NCBI GenBank assembly: GCA_963702685.1 | Contig: CAVPDQ010000027.1 | Location: forward strand, 62,001 to 126,000 | DNA length: 64,000 bases | DNA from: AP-15 sp963702685 | Lineage (GTDB): Bacteria; Pseudomonadota; Alphaproteobacteria; ATCC43930; CGMCC-115725 | Reading direction: 5' to 3' | Shown: one piece after another, positions 24,752 to 32,600 of the stretch | Layout: every line of letters begins with the position of its first letter | How positions within the stretch are numbered: the stretch's first letter is position 1 | Position numbers and translations under genes: made by a program | The notes under the pieces: generated by a model | The model's database searches: none | Told to the model about the DNA's origin: nothing | Seen by the model: the letters and a program-made list of their open reading frames with translations, nothing else

Positions 24752-26041
24752 ATGCGAATATTGAACAGGATGTGGAGCGTCGCGGGGGCGATGGCGATCG
24801 CGATCGTGGGGCTCGCCGGCAGCGCTGTCGCGCAGACCCAGGATACGATCAAGATCGGCGTCCTGCATTCGCTGTCCGGAACGATGGCGATCAGCGAGTT
24901 TACCCTGAAGGACACGGTCCTGATGATGGTAGACAATCTCAACAAACAGGGCGGCTTGCTCGGCAAGAAGGTCGAGGCAGTGGTCGTGGATCCGGCCTCG
25001 AACTGGCCGCTCTTCGCCGAGAAGGCGCGTGAGCTTTTGACCAAGGACAAAGTCGCCGTGGTGTTCGGCTGCTGGACGTCGGTCTCGCGCAAATCGGTAT
25101 TACCCGTATTTGAGGAATTGAACGGGCTGTTGTTTTATCCGGTGCAGTACGAGGGCGAAGAAAGCTCCAACAACGTCTTCTACACCGGCGCTGCCCCAAA
25201 CCAGCAGGCGATCCCAGCGGTCGAATACCTGATGAGCGAGGAGGGCGGCAGCGTCAAGCGCTGGGTGCTCGAAGGCACCGACTACGTCTATCCGCGCACC
25301 ACCAACAAGATACTTGCCGCCTTTCTCAAATCCAAGGGGGTCAAAGACGAAGACGTCCGGGTCAATTACACCCCGTTCGGCTTCTCCGACTGGCAGACCG
25401 AGGTTGCAGCGATCAAGAGCTTTGCCTCGGCCGGCAAGAAGACTGCCGTGGTATCGACCATCAACGGCGATGCGAATGTGCCCTTTTATAAGGAGCTGGC
25501 CAATGCCGGGGTTAAGGCCTCCGACATCCCGGTCGTGGCGTTTTCAGTCGGTGAAGAAGAGCTGACCGGGATCGACACAAAGAACCTGGTCGGCCATCTC
25601 GCCTCCTGGAACTACTTCGAATTGGTTAAAAACCCAACCAATGCCGCCTTTATCAAGGAATGGCACACCTACATCAAGAACCCGAAACGCGTCACCAACG
25701 ACCCGATGGAGGCGACCTATATCGGCTTCAAGATGTGGACGCATGCGGTCGAGCAGGCCGGCACCACCGATGTCGATGCGGTACGGCAGGCGATGTATGG
25801 ACAGAAAGTAAAGGCGCCGAGCGGCTTTACCGCGGTCATGAACACCAACCACCATCTGTCGAAGCCGGTCATGATCGGCGAGATCCGGCCCGACGGGCAG
25901 TTCGACGTGGTTTGGCGGACAAAGGGCGTGATCAAGGCGGATGCGTGGAGCCCCTACCTTGCCGAAGACAAGGGCAAGATCGCCGACTGGGCCTATCCCT
26001 GGGCCTGCGGCAATTGCACCCAGCCGCGCTTTCACGACTGA
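24752..26041 (+). CDS. urtA: Urea ABC transporter, periplasmic binding protein
   Basis: Periplasmic receptor of the high-affinity urea importer UrtABCDE. An N-terminal signal peptide (about residues 1-27, ending GLAGSAVA) precedes the mature start QTQDTIKIGVLHSLSGTMA. Family-specific stretches include FGCWTSVSRKSVLPVFEE and LFYPVQYEGEESS. The C-terminus CGNCTQPRFHD closely matches UrtA proteins. The start ATG is at 24752. It leads the plus-strand urt operon, and a candidate sigma-54 promoter lies 55 bases upstream. No urease genes are in the window. Confidence 0.96.
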   Translation: MRILNRMWSVAGAMAIAIVGLAGSAVAQTQDTIKIGVLHSLSGTMAISEFTLKDTVLMMVDNLNKQGGLLGKKVEAVVVDPASNWPLFAEKARELLTKDKVAVVFGCWTSVSRKSVLPVFEELNGLLFYPVQYEGEESSNNVFYTGAAPNQQAIPAVEYLMSEEGGSVKRWVLEGTDYVYPRTTNKILAAFLKSKGVKDEDVRVNYTPFGFSDWQTEVAAIKSFASAGKKTAVVSTINGDANVPFYKELANAGVKASDIPVVAFSVGEEELTGIDTKNLVGHLASWNYFELVKNPTNAAFIKEWHTYIKNPKRVTNDPMEATYIGFKMWTHAVEQAGTTDVDAVRQAMYGQKVKAPSGFTAVMNTNHHLSKPVMIGEIRPDGQFDVVWRTKGVIKADAWSPYLAEDKGKIADWAYPWACGNCTQPRFHD

Positions 26042-26117
26042 GCACGACAGGGGGAGGGCCTTGGCCGGCAGCTGGGGCTGCCGGTCCAGGTCCCTCTCGC
26101 TTCGGCAGAAGCAATCG

Positions 26118-27744
26118 ATGACATCCCGACCGATCTGGCTTTTTGCGGCGGCCCTGATCCTGCTGGCTGCGGCGCTGACCTGCGCACGCCGCCGATTTTG
26201 CCGCTCTCGTCTCCGGCCTTCCAGGCGAAGGGTTTGCCGAGAAGCAAAAGACAGTCGCCGCGCTCGGCGCGCTGGGGGATGCTCGGGCCGTCGCGGTGCT
26301 GAAGGCGCTGAGCGAAGACCGGCTGCGCAGCGCCGCCGGCGGCCGCGTGCTGATTGTCGGGACGGCGCCCGATGGCAACGTCCGCTTGTCGGATGCGATT
26401 ACCGGGAAGGCGGTTGCGGGCCTCGACCCCGACAGCCTCGATCGAATCATCGCCAACAACGTGCTGCGCGGCAATATCGAAGCGGCGCTCGGCGGCCTGA
26501 CCTTGTTCAGCCGTGACCGGGCGGCGCGCCTCGCGGCCGCTCGTGATGCGCTTAAGCACCCTTCCGCGGCAAGCGCGGCTCGCCTCGAAAAGGCGCTGGC
26601 GGCGGAAAGGGACGCCGGAGTGCGCGGCGCGATGCAGAGAAGCCTCTTTGCTGCCCGCCTCCTGACCGGCGGGAAGGCGCAGCAGCTCGCCGCAATCCGG
26701 GGGCTCGGCGGTGCCACCGACCCGCAAATCAAAAATCTCCTCGATGCCTACCGCGCCAAACCGGACCTTGATCCGGAGCTGCGCAATGCAGCGACGTCGG
26801 CGCTCGCCGCGATCGATCAGCGTTTGCGGATGGTCGGGATCGCCGCCAACCTGTTCGAGGGGATTAGTCTCGGCAGCGTGCTGCTGCTCGCCGCGATCGG
26901 CCTCGCGATCACCTTTGGCGTCATGGGTGTGATCAACATGGCGCATGGCGAGATGATCATGCTCGGCGCCTATGCCACCTTTGTCTGTCAGCAATTTTTT
27001 GAGCTGTGGTTGCCGGCACGATGGTTCGACTTTTATCTGCTGGCCGCGATTCCGGCGGCGTTCCTGTTTGCCGGCGCGGTCGGGGTGGTGCTCGAGCGCA
27101 CGGTGATCCGTTTTCTCTATGGGCGGCCGCTCGAAACCCTGCTCGCGACCTGGGGTATCGGCCTTGTTTTGCAGCAGGCGGTGCGATCGATTTTCGGCGC
27201 GCCCAACCGGGCGGTCGCCAATCCCGGCTGGATGACCGGCGGGTTCGACCTGATCGGCGGTTTCACCGTCACCTGGAACCGGGTCTGCATTATCCTGTTT
27301 TGCCCGCTCGTGCTCGGCGTGCTGGCCCTCATCCTCCGGCGCACCCGCTTCGGCCTCGATATGCGCGCGGTGACGCAGAACCGCTCGATGGCCTCGGTGA
27401 TGGGGATTCGCACCGCGCGCGTCGATGCGCTGACCTTCGGTCTCGGCTCGGGGATCGCCGGGGTGGCCGGCGTCGCGTTGAGCCAAATCGGCAATGTCAG
27501 CCCAAATCTCGGCAGCATCTACATCGTCGACAGCTTTCTCGTGGTCGTGTTTGGCGGTGTCGGCAGCTTGCTCGGCACCTTGGTCGGCGCGCTGAGCCTC
27601 GGCATCGTCAACAAGCTGTTGGAGCCGGTAGCCGGCGCGGTCCTCGGCAAGATCGCGGTTCTGGTGGTGGTCATCCTGTTCATCCAACGGCGGCCGCGCG
27701 GCCTCTTCGCGCTCAAAGGCCGTGCCGCCGATGCCGAGGGCTGA
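26118..27744 (+). CDS. urtB: Urea ABC transporter permease UrtB, apparent frameshift
   Basis: First permease of the urea importer. The LivH-like membrane domain (about residues 230-540) includes GVINMAHGEMIMLGAY. UrtB normally starts with a signal peptide and a periplasmic helical domain. Here the signal peptide is read from the ATG at 26118 (MTSRPIWLFAAALILLAA), but the mature domain (ADFAALVSGLPGEGFAEKQK, from about 26191) is in the next frame. One surplus base near 26179-26193 separates them. In the downstream frame a stop lies at 26176-26178, and the first possible start is the GTG at 26296, which would remove the export signal. Joined, the length (about 541) is normal. Confidence 0.88.
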
Positions 27745-27748
27745 GCGG

Positions 27749-28879
27749 GTGAGCGCCCGGCCCGGCCAATCCTGGGGCTGGTCGTTTTGGTTGCGCTTTG
27801 CCGCGTGCGGCTTGGCGCTCGGCCTCGCGGTGCCGCTGCTCAACCGCTGGCTCCCGGCAAATTCGGCGCTGGCGGTGCCCGATTATGTAATACCGTTGCT
27901 CGGCAAATATCTGTGCTACGCGATACTGGCGCTGAGCCTTGATCTGATCTGGGGCTATGCCGGCATCCTGAGCCTCGGCCAAGGAGCCTTCTTCGCCCTC
28001 GGCGGCTACGCCATGGGCATGTATTTGATGCGGCAGATCGGGACCCGCGGGGTATACGGCAACCCGTTGCTGCCCGATTTCATGGTGTTTCTCAATTGGA
28101 AATCCTTGCCGTGGTTCTGGCACGGCTTCGACCATCTCGCCTGGGCGGCGGCGATGGCGCTGCTGGTCCCGGGCACGCTGGCGTTGGTGTTCGGGTGGCT
28201 CGCCTTCCGATCGCGCGTGACAGGCGTCTATCTGTCGATCATCACGCAGGCGATGACCTACGCCCTGATGCTTGCCTTTTTTCGTAACGACATGGGGTTT
28301 GGCGGCAATAACGGCATGACCGATTTCAAGGATGTGCTCGGCTGGGACGTGCATCTGCCGGGTACTCGACTGGGCCTCTACCTCGCCGCCGCAGCGGCGC
28401 TCGGGGTTGCCTATCTCGTCTGTCGCGGCATCACCTCGTCCAAGCTGGGCCGCGTGCTGCTGGCGCTGCGCGATGCCGAAAGCCGGGTCCGGTTTCTCGG
28501 CTATTCGGTCACCAATGCGAAGCTCTTCGTCTTCACCATGGCCGCGATGCTCGCCGGTCTCGCCGGGGCGCTCTATGTGCCGCAGGTCGGGATCATCAAT
28601 CCCAGCGAATTTTCGCCGGCCAACTCGATCGAGGTGGCGATCTGGGTGTCGGTCGGCGGCCGCGGCACGCTTGTCGGTGCGGTGATCGGCGCGATCCTGG
28701 TCAATCTGGCAAAGAGCTGGCTGACCGCAGCGGCGCCCGATACCTGGCTGTTTTTTCTCGGCGGTTTGTTTGTGCTGACGACCTTGGTGTTTTCAAAGGG
28801 CGTCGTCGGGATTTTCCAGCGCGTTCGGTGGACACGGCCTCCAACGGTGGTGGCGCTCCCTGCCGGAGAAGAGGCTTGA
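27749..28879 (+). CDS. urtC: Urea ABC transporter permease UrtC
   Basis: Second permease, LivM-like, with about 8-10 membrane helices; the signature region LDLIWGYAGILSLGQGAFFALG matches UrtC. The GTG at 27749 has GAGGG 8-12 bases upstream and starts 4 bases after the urtB stop. An ATG at 27731 and a GTG at 27722 are possible alternatives overlapping urtB. With the GTG start the product is 376 residues, as usual for the family. It is tightly packed between urtB and urtD. Function follows from family and operon context. Confidence 0.93.
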   Translation: MSARPGQSWGWSFWLRFAACGLALGLAVPLLNRWLPANSALAVPDYVIPLLGKYLCYAILALSLDLIWGYAGILSLGQGAFFALGGYAMGMYLMRQIGTRGVYGNPLLPDFMVFLNWKSLPWFWHGFDHLAWAAAMALLVPGTLALVFGWLAFRSRVTGVYLSIITQAMTYALMLAFFRNDMGFGGNNGMTDFKDVLGWDVHLPGTRLGLYLAAAAALGVAYLVCRGITSSKLGRVLLALRDAESRVRFLGYSVTNAKLFVFTMAAMLAGLAGALYVPQVGIINPSEFSPANSIEVAIWVSVGGRGTLVGAVIGAILVNLAKSWLTAAAPDTWLFFLGGLFVLTTLVFSKGVVGIFQRVRWTRPPTVVALPAGEEA

Positions 28880-28887
28880 AGCCCGTG

Positions 28888-29640
28888 ATGGGAATACCCG
28901 CGCCGAGGGAAGCCCTGCTCTATCTGGACGGCGTCACCGTCAGCTTCGACGGGTTCAAGGCGCTCAACGAGCTGTCGCTCGTCGTCGAGGAAGGCGGGCT
29001 GCGCACGATCATCGGCCCCAACGGCGCCGGCAAGACGACGATGATGGATGTGGTGACCGGCAAGACCCGTCCGGATTCGGGAGAGGCGTTTTTTCGCGAC
29101 ACCGACCTGACGCGGCTCGACGAGGCGCAGATCGCCGAGCTCGGCATCGGCCGCAAGTTTCAGCGGCCGACCGTTTTCGAAAATTTGACGGTGGCGGAGA
29201 ACCTGGAGCTTTCACTCTGCGGCAACCGCGGCACGTGGCGAACGCTGTTCGCCCGGCTCACCCCCGAACGCCGCGAGCGGATCGATGCGGCGCTGGCGCG
29301 GATCGGCCTTGTCGAGCAGCGCAAGCGTTTGGCCGGAGCGCTGAGCCACGGCCAAAAGCAATGGCTCGAGATCGGGATGCTGCTGACCCATGATCGCCGC
29401 CTGCTGCTGCTCGACGAGCCGGTGGCCGGCATGACCGACCGCGAGACCGAGGAGACGGCAGCGCTGATCCTCGACCTCGCCAAAGACCGGACGATCGTCG
29501 TGGTCGAGCACGACATGGCTTTTGTGCGCAGCCTCGGCGCGCGCGTCACGGTCTTGCACGAAGGTGCGGTATTGGCCGAAGGCTCGGTCGATTATGTGCA
29601 AAACCACCCGCGCGTGATCGAAGTCTATCTCGGAAGGTGA
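28888..29640 (+). CDS. urtD: Urea ABC transporter ATPase UrtD
   Basis: LivG-like ATP-binding subunit. Walker A is GPNGAGKTT, the signature is LSHGQKQWLEIGM (SHGQ in place of SGGQ, as in UrtD), and Walker B is LLLLDEPVAGM. The ATG at 28888 is chosen; GTG 28885 and TTG 28876 in the same frame are alternatives that would overlap or abut the urtC stop. About 250 residues, normal for the family. The typical IGRKFQRPTVFENLTV stretch is present. urtE follows 3 bases after its stop. Confidence 0.94.
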   Translation: MGIPAPREALLYLDGVTVSFDGFKALNELSLVVEEGGLRTIIGPNGAGKTTMMDVVTGKTRPDSGEAFFRDTDLTRLDEAQIAELGIGRKFQRPTVFENLTVAENLELSLCGNRGTWRTLFARLTPERRERIDAALARIGLVEQRKRLAGALSHGQKQWLEIGMLLTHDRRLLLLDEPVAGMTDRETEETAALILDLAKDRTIVVVEHDMAFVRSLGARVTVLHEGAVLAEGSVDYVQNHPRVIEVYLGR

Positions 29641-29643
29641 GCG

Positions 29644-30336
29644 GTGCTGTCGGTCGAGGCCGTCGATCTTTACTATGGTGCGAGCCATGCCTTGCGCCGC
29701 GTCAGCCTGACCGCAAAAAAAGGCGAGGTGACCTGCATCCTGGGGCGCAACGGGGTCGGCAAGACCAGCCTCCTGCGCGCGATTTTCGGGTTGCATCCGA
29801 TCCGCTCCGGCCGCGTCGTGTGGGAAGACCGCCCGTTGACCGGGCTCGCCCCGCATCAGCGCGCGCGTGCCGGGCTGGCGCTGGTGCCCCAAGGGCGCGA
29901 AATATTTCCGCGGCTGACGGTCGCCGAGAACCTCGCAACCGGGTTTGCCGGCCTGCCGCGGCCGCTCCGCCATATCCCGGATGAGATTTTCACGCTGTTT
30001 CCGATCCTCAAAGATATGCTGCGGCGGCGCGGGGGCGATCTCTCCGGCGGCCAGCAGCAGCAGCTCGCCATCGCCCGCGCGCTGGTGACGCGCCCGCGGC
30101 TGTTGATCCTCGACGAGCCGACCGAAGGCGTCCAACCCTCGATCATCAAGGATATCGAGCGCGTGATCCGTACCCTCGCCTTACGCGGCGATATGGCGAT
30201 CCTGCTGGTCGAGCAATATTTTGAGTTCGCCCGCGACCTCGCCGCTGCCTATTTCGTCATGCAGCGTGGCGAGATCGTCGCCGCCGGGCGCGAAGACATG
30301 GACAAGGCAGCGGTGCGCGCCTATCTGACCGTGTGA
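29644..30336 (+). CDS. urtE: Urea ABC transporter ATPase UrtE
   Basis: LivF-like second ATPase of the importer. Walker A is GRNGVGKTS, the signature is LSGGQQQQLAIARAL and Walker B is LLILDEPTEGVQPSII, the last block being characteristic of UrtE. The GTG at 29644 lies 3 bases after urtD. At 230 residues it is complete. It ends the operon and converges on an OmpR-type regulator 11 bases downstream; I see no terminator hairpin in this short gap. Confidence 0.95.
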   Translation: MLSVEAVDLYYGASHALRRVSLTAKKGEVTCILGRNGVGKTSLLRAIFGLHPIRSGRVVWEDRPLTGLAPHQRARAGLALVPQGREIFPRLTVAENLATGFAGLPRPLRHIPDEIFTLFPILKDMLRRRGGDLSGGQQQQLAIARALVTRPRLLILDEPTEGVQPSIIKDIERVIRTLALRGDMAILLVEQYFEFARDLAAAYFVMQRGEIVAAGREDMDKAAVRAYLTV

Positions 30337-30347
30337 CCGCGTCGCCA

Positions 30348-31067
30348 TCAGCCGAACTCGACGGGCGGCGTAAAAATATACCCGCTGCCGCGCACTGTCT
30401 TGATCATGGTCGGCCTTTGCGGATCGTCTTCGAGCTTGCGCCGCAACCGACCGACCTGAACATCGATCGTTCGATCGAACGGCCCCGCCTCGCGGTTGCG
30501 CGCGAGATCCAGCAATCGATCGCGGCTCAACACCTGACTGGCGTTGTTGACAAAGGCGGCGAGCAGATCGAACTCGCCGGTGGTCAGCCGGACCTCCCTG
30601 CCGAGCGGGGACCGCAGCTCCCGGGTCGCCAGGTCGAGGCTCCAACCCGTGAACCGGGCCTTTGAACGCGGCGGCGCCGAGGTCTCGCCGGCCCGGCTCG
30701 AAGCCCGCCGCAGCACGCTTTTCACTCGGGCCAGCAGCTCGCGCAAATGGAATGGCTTTGGCAGGTAGTCGTCGGCACCCATCTCGAGCCCGATGATGCG
30801 GTCCACGGTCTCGCCGCGTCCGGTCAGGATGATGATCCCGACTGCCGATCCGTCGCGCAAAGACCGGGCGAGCGTCAGCCCGTCCTCTCCGGGCATCATC
30901 AGATCGAGGATCACAAGATCGACCGGGCCCTGGCCCATCAGCCGGCGCATTGCAGGGCCGTCATGGGCGATCGATACGCGATAGCCCTCGGCGGACAGAT
31001 AGTCCTGGACGATCTCGCAGATCTCATGCTGGTCGTCGACGACTAGAATGTGAGCGGTGTCGTTCAT
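30348..31067 (-). CDS. OmpR-family response regulator, no adjacent kinase
   Basis: Two-component regulator with an N-terminal receiver (phosphoacceptor Asp55 in LVILDLMMPG, conserved Lys in DYLPKPF) and a C-terminal winged helix (about residues 135-235, ending TVRGSGYIFTPPVEFG). At 239 residues it is a standard OmpR/PhoB-type protein. No histidine kinase is adjacent, so it is an orphan in this window. Its start faces the divergent sigma factor gene across 205 bases that contain a pair of TTACA direct repeats spaced one helical turn, which could be its own binding site (inference). Confidence 0.92.
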   Translation of the reverse strand: MNDTAHILVVDDQHEICEIVQDYLSAEGYRVSIAHDGPAMRRLMGQGPVDLVILDLMMPGEDGLTLARSLRDGSAVGIIILTGRGETVDRIIGLEMGADDYLPKPFHLRELLARVKSVLRRASSRAGETSAPPRSKARFTGWSLDLATRELRSPLGREVRLTTGEFDLLAAFVNNASQVLSRDRLLDLARNREAGPFDRTIDVQVGRLRRKLEDDPQRPTMIKTVRGSGYIFTPPVEFG

Positions 31068-31167
31068 CGCTAGCGCTCTCGCCTATCCCCGCAGCGGCGG
31101 CGCGATCGACCGCGATCACCGTCGCCAGCGTGCCTCGAGCAGGTCCGATTGACCCTTATACATATGG

Positions 31168-31182
31168 TTACAAAACCTTACA
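31168..31182. promoter_or_regulatory. Tandem TTACA repeats, possible OmpR-type operator
   Basis: TTACA occurs at 31168-31172 and again at 31178-31182, each followed by an AAAACC-like tail, giving direct repeats 10 bases apart. OmpR/PhoB-family dimers bind such one-turn direct repeats. The site lies about 100 bases upstream of both the OmpR-type regulator gene (minus) and the ECF sigma gene (plus), inside an AT-rich patch that probably holds their promoters. Function is not proven. Confidence 0.35.
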
Positions 31183-31272
31183 CAAAACCGGCTGCGATGA
31201 CATTAACGGATTACAGCGCCCCGATAGGTTTCCGTCGTCCGCTCAACAGCTCACAACATCGGGAGCCTCTGC

Positions 31273-31917
31273 GTGGCCCATTCCTTCCAGGAGATCGAAG
31301 CTGAGATCCCGCGCCTGCGGCGCTACGCGAGGGCGCTGACCCACGATGTTACCGCAGCCGATGATCTCGTTCAGGACTGTCTGGCCCGCGCGCTCGACAA
31401 ATTTCACCTGTGGCAAAAAGGGACCGACCTGCGGGCTTGGCTTTTTACCATTCTCCACAACCAATATGTCAATCGCGTGCGCCGCGCGGTCAGGGAAGGG
31501 ATTGCCGTCGGATTGAGCGACAGCGAGCCCTTGCTCACGCGTGCACCTCACCAAGGCCAGCGCCTCGAGCTGCGCGATTTAGAGCGGGCCATTGCCAAGC
31601 TGCCGGAAGAGCAGCGCGCGGCAATACTGCTCGTCGGCTTGGAAGGAATGCGCTACGAGGAAGTCGCCGCGATCCTCGATGTCCCGGTCGGCACGATCCG
31701 TTCGCGGCTGTCACGCGGCCGCGGCGCGCTGCGCCGGCTGACCGGGATCGAGCCCGATGCGCCTGTCAGAGCTCCCCGTCCCAATTCGAGCGCATCGCAG
31801 CTCCGGACGATGCATCGTCTCGGATCGGTCCGCCGGCCCGAAATGTCAGCCGGTCGAACCCGGCGCCCGCGGCCGGTCCCTGGGGCTGCGGTGGCAGGCG
31901 GCCAGAAATCGGCCTGA
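31273..31917 (+). CDS. ECF-type RNA polymerase sigma factor
   Basis: Alternative sigma factor of the extracytoplasmic-function group. Region 2 (about residues 10-70) has ADDLVQDCLARAL and the helix LRAWLFTILHNQYVNRVRR. Region 4 (about 100-160) has LPEEQRAAILLVGLEGM and the helix-turn-helix VPVGTIRSRLSRGRGALRR. The GTG at 31273 opens the frame just before region 2. A Pro/Arg-rich tail of about 45 residues after region 4 looks unstructured. No anti-sigma gene (NepR or zinc type) is next to it. An ECF-type promoter sequence and a structured RNA candidate lie directly downstream. Confidence 0.9.
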   Translation: MAHSFQEIEAEIPRLRRYARALTHDVTAADDLVQDCLARALDKFHLWQKGTDLRAWLFTILHNQYVNRVRRAVREGIAVGLSDSEPLLTRAPHQGQRLELRDLERAIAKLPEEQRAAILLVGLEGMRYEEVAAILDVPVGTIRSRLSRGRGALRRLTGIEPDAPVRAPRPNSSASQLRTMHRLGSVRRPEMSAGRTRRPRPVPGAAVAGGQKSA

Positions 31918-31945
31918 GCGACATCAGACGTGTTGTGGATAGTGC

Positions 31946-31970
31946 GGAACGATCAGAAGGCCGAATGGTT
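31946..31970 (+). promoter_or_regulatory. Candidate ECF sigma promoter (GGAAC-N16-GGTT)
   Basis: GGAAC at 31946-31950, 16 bases, then GGTT at 31967-31970. This fits the alphaproteobacterial ECF/EcfG-type consensus GGAAC-N16/17-cGTT apart from one base. It lies 28 bases after the ECF sigma gene and just upstream of a non-coding structured stretch ending in an intrinsic terminator. It may drive a small RNA. Whether the adjacent sigma factor uses it is inference. Confidence 0.45.
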
Positions 31971-31976
31971 AATTTG

Positions 31977-32096
31977 ATGGCGGGCCGCCGGACGCCCGCC
32001 TGATCTTCTGCAGTCCGGCCTGGCATAGTCTCCCTGTCGCGGGTTTGCCACCCGCAGCCTCGCCGGGGTCGGCAGATCCGACGCCGGCTCTTTTTT
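31977..32096 (+). ncRNA. Candidate structured small RNA with own promoter and terminator
   Basis: No reading frame with family resemblance is seen here. Three hairpins can be drawn: GCGGGC/GCCCGC (31980-31999), GCGGGT/ACCCGC with loop TTGCC (32039-32055), and an 11-base stem with one G-G mismatch (32062-32088) followed by TCTTTTTT. The last is a good intrinsic terminator. An ECF-type promoter sequence lies about 10 bases before the assumed 5' end. I do not recognise a known RNA family. It could instead be only the 3' untranslated region of the sigma factor mRNA. Confidence 0.4.
32062..32096 (+). terminator. Rho-independent terminator
   Basis: Stem arms 32062-32072 and 32078-32088 (10 of 11 pairs, one G-G mismatch), loop CAGAT, followed by TCTTTTTT. 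This is the clearest intrinsic terminator I see in the window. It ends plus-strand transcription from the sigma factor gene and/or the small RNA candidate before reaching the oppositely oriented DUF4169 gene. Confidence 0.75.
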
Positions 32097-32106
32097 GCCT
32101 GGTCGA

Positions 32107-32274
32107 TTATTCGAGCTCTTTGCTCGCCAGCTCTTTTCGGGCCCGGTCACGCTCCTGCTGGTCCTTTTGACGGGCCGCTTTGCTGCGTCCGAAGCGAATT
32201 CGGTTCTCGGCCGCATGACGCTCGGCCTCCGCCCGCTCGCGACTTTTCCGATGTCGGTTGAGGTTGACGATCAT
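32107..32274 (-). CDS. DUF4169 family microprotein
   Basis: A 55-residue, highly charged protein beginning MIVNLNRHRKSRER and continuing with ENRIRFGRSKAARQK, the pattern of the alphaproteobacterial DUF4169 family. It is predicted to be one long charged helix; no membrane segment or signal is present. The ATG is at 32272-32274 and the TAA at 32107-32109. Its ribosome site is weak (GAGAG). The family has no known function. In other alphaproteobacteria it commonly sits near ribbon-helix-helix or SspB genes, which I do not see here. Confidence 0.8.
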   Translation of the reverse strand: MIVNLNRHRKSRERAEAERHAAENRIRFGRSKAARQKDQQERDRARKELASKELE

Positions 32275-32600
32275 CCAAGCTCTCGCGCCGCTGCCAACAG
32301 AAACTGCCGTCCCTCCGAGCTGTCCGGCATCATAAACCCCAAGGAAGAGGCCAAGAGAACTTTCTTGACAACATGCTCTAACACATTGATCAAATGGTCA
32401 TATTTTCACTTTCCAATCGCCGGCTTGCAAAGGTTCGCGCGATCCGCAAGGATCGCCCAGGCGCCTTGGGGAGCGCGTGGCGGGGGGTCGTCGGCGTGAG
32501 ACCCAGGCAGATTTTCGGCGCTCGGGAGCGGCCGGACCAACGAGTGCGGTGCCTGCGACGCGCGCCCAGCTAAATTGCCGGCAAATTCGGATTCGCATCG
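32275..32600. promoter_or_regulatory. Intergenic region upstream of mreB
   Basis: This 326-base gap separates the DUF4169 gene (minus) from mreB (plus). It contains no convincing gene. A TTGACA hexamer occurs at 32365-32370 in a locally AT-rich stretch (32360-32410) and is a plausible -35 element for the mre operon, although no good -10 hexamer follows at 16-18 bases. The last 200 bases would then be a long mreB leader. Confidence 0.35.

Noticed and set aside
26032..27843. 603-residue minus-strand open frame
   Set aside because: Shadow of urtB; no recognisable motifs and a composition typical of antisense frames.
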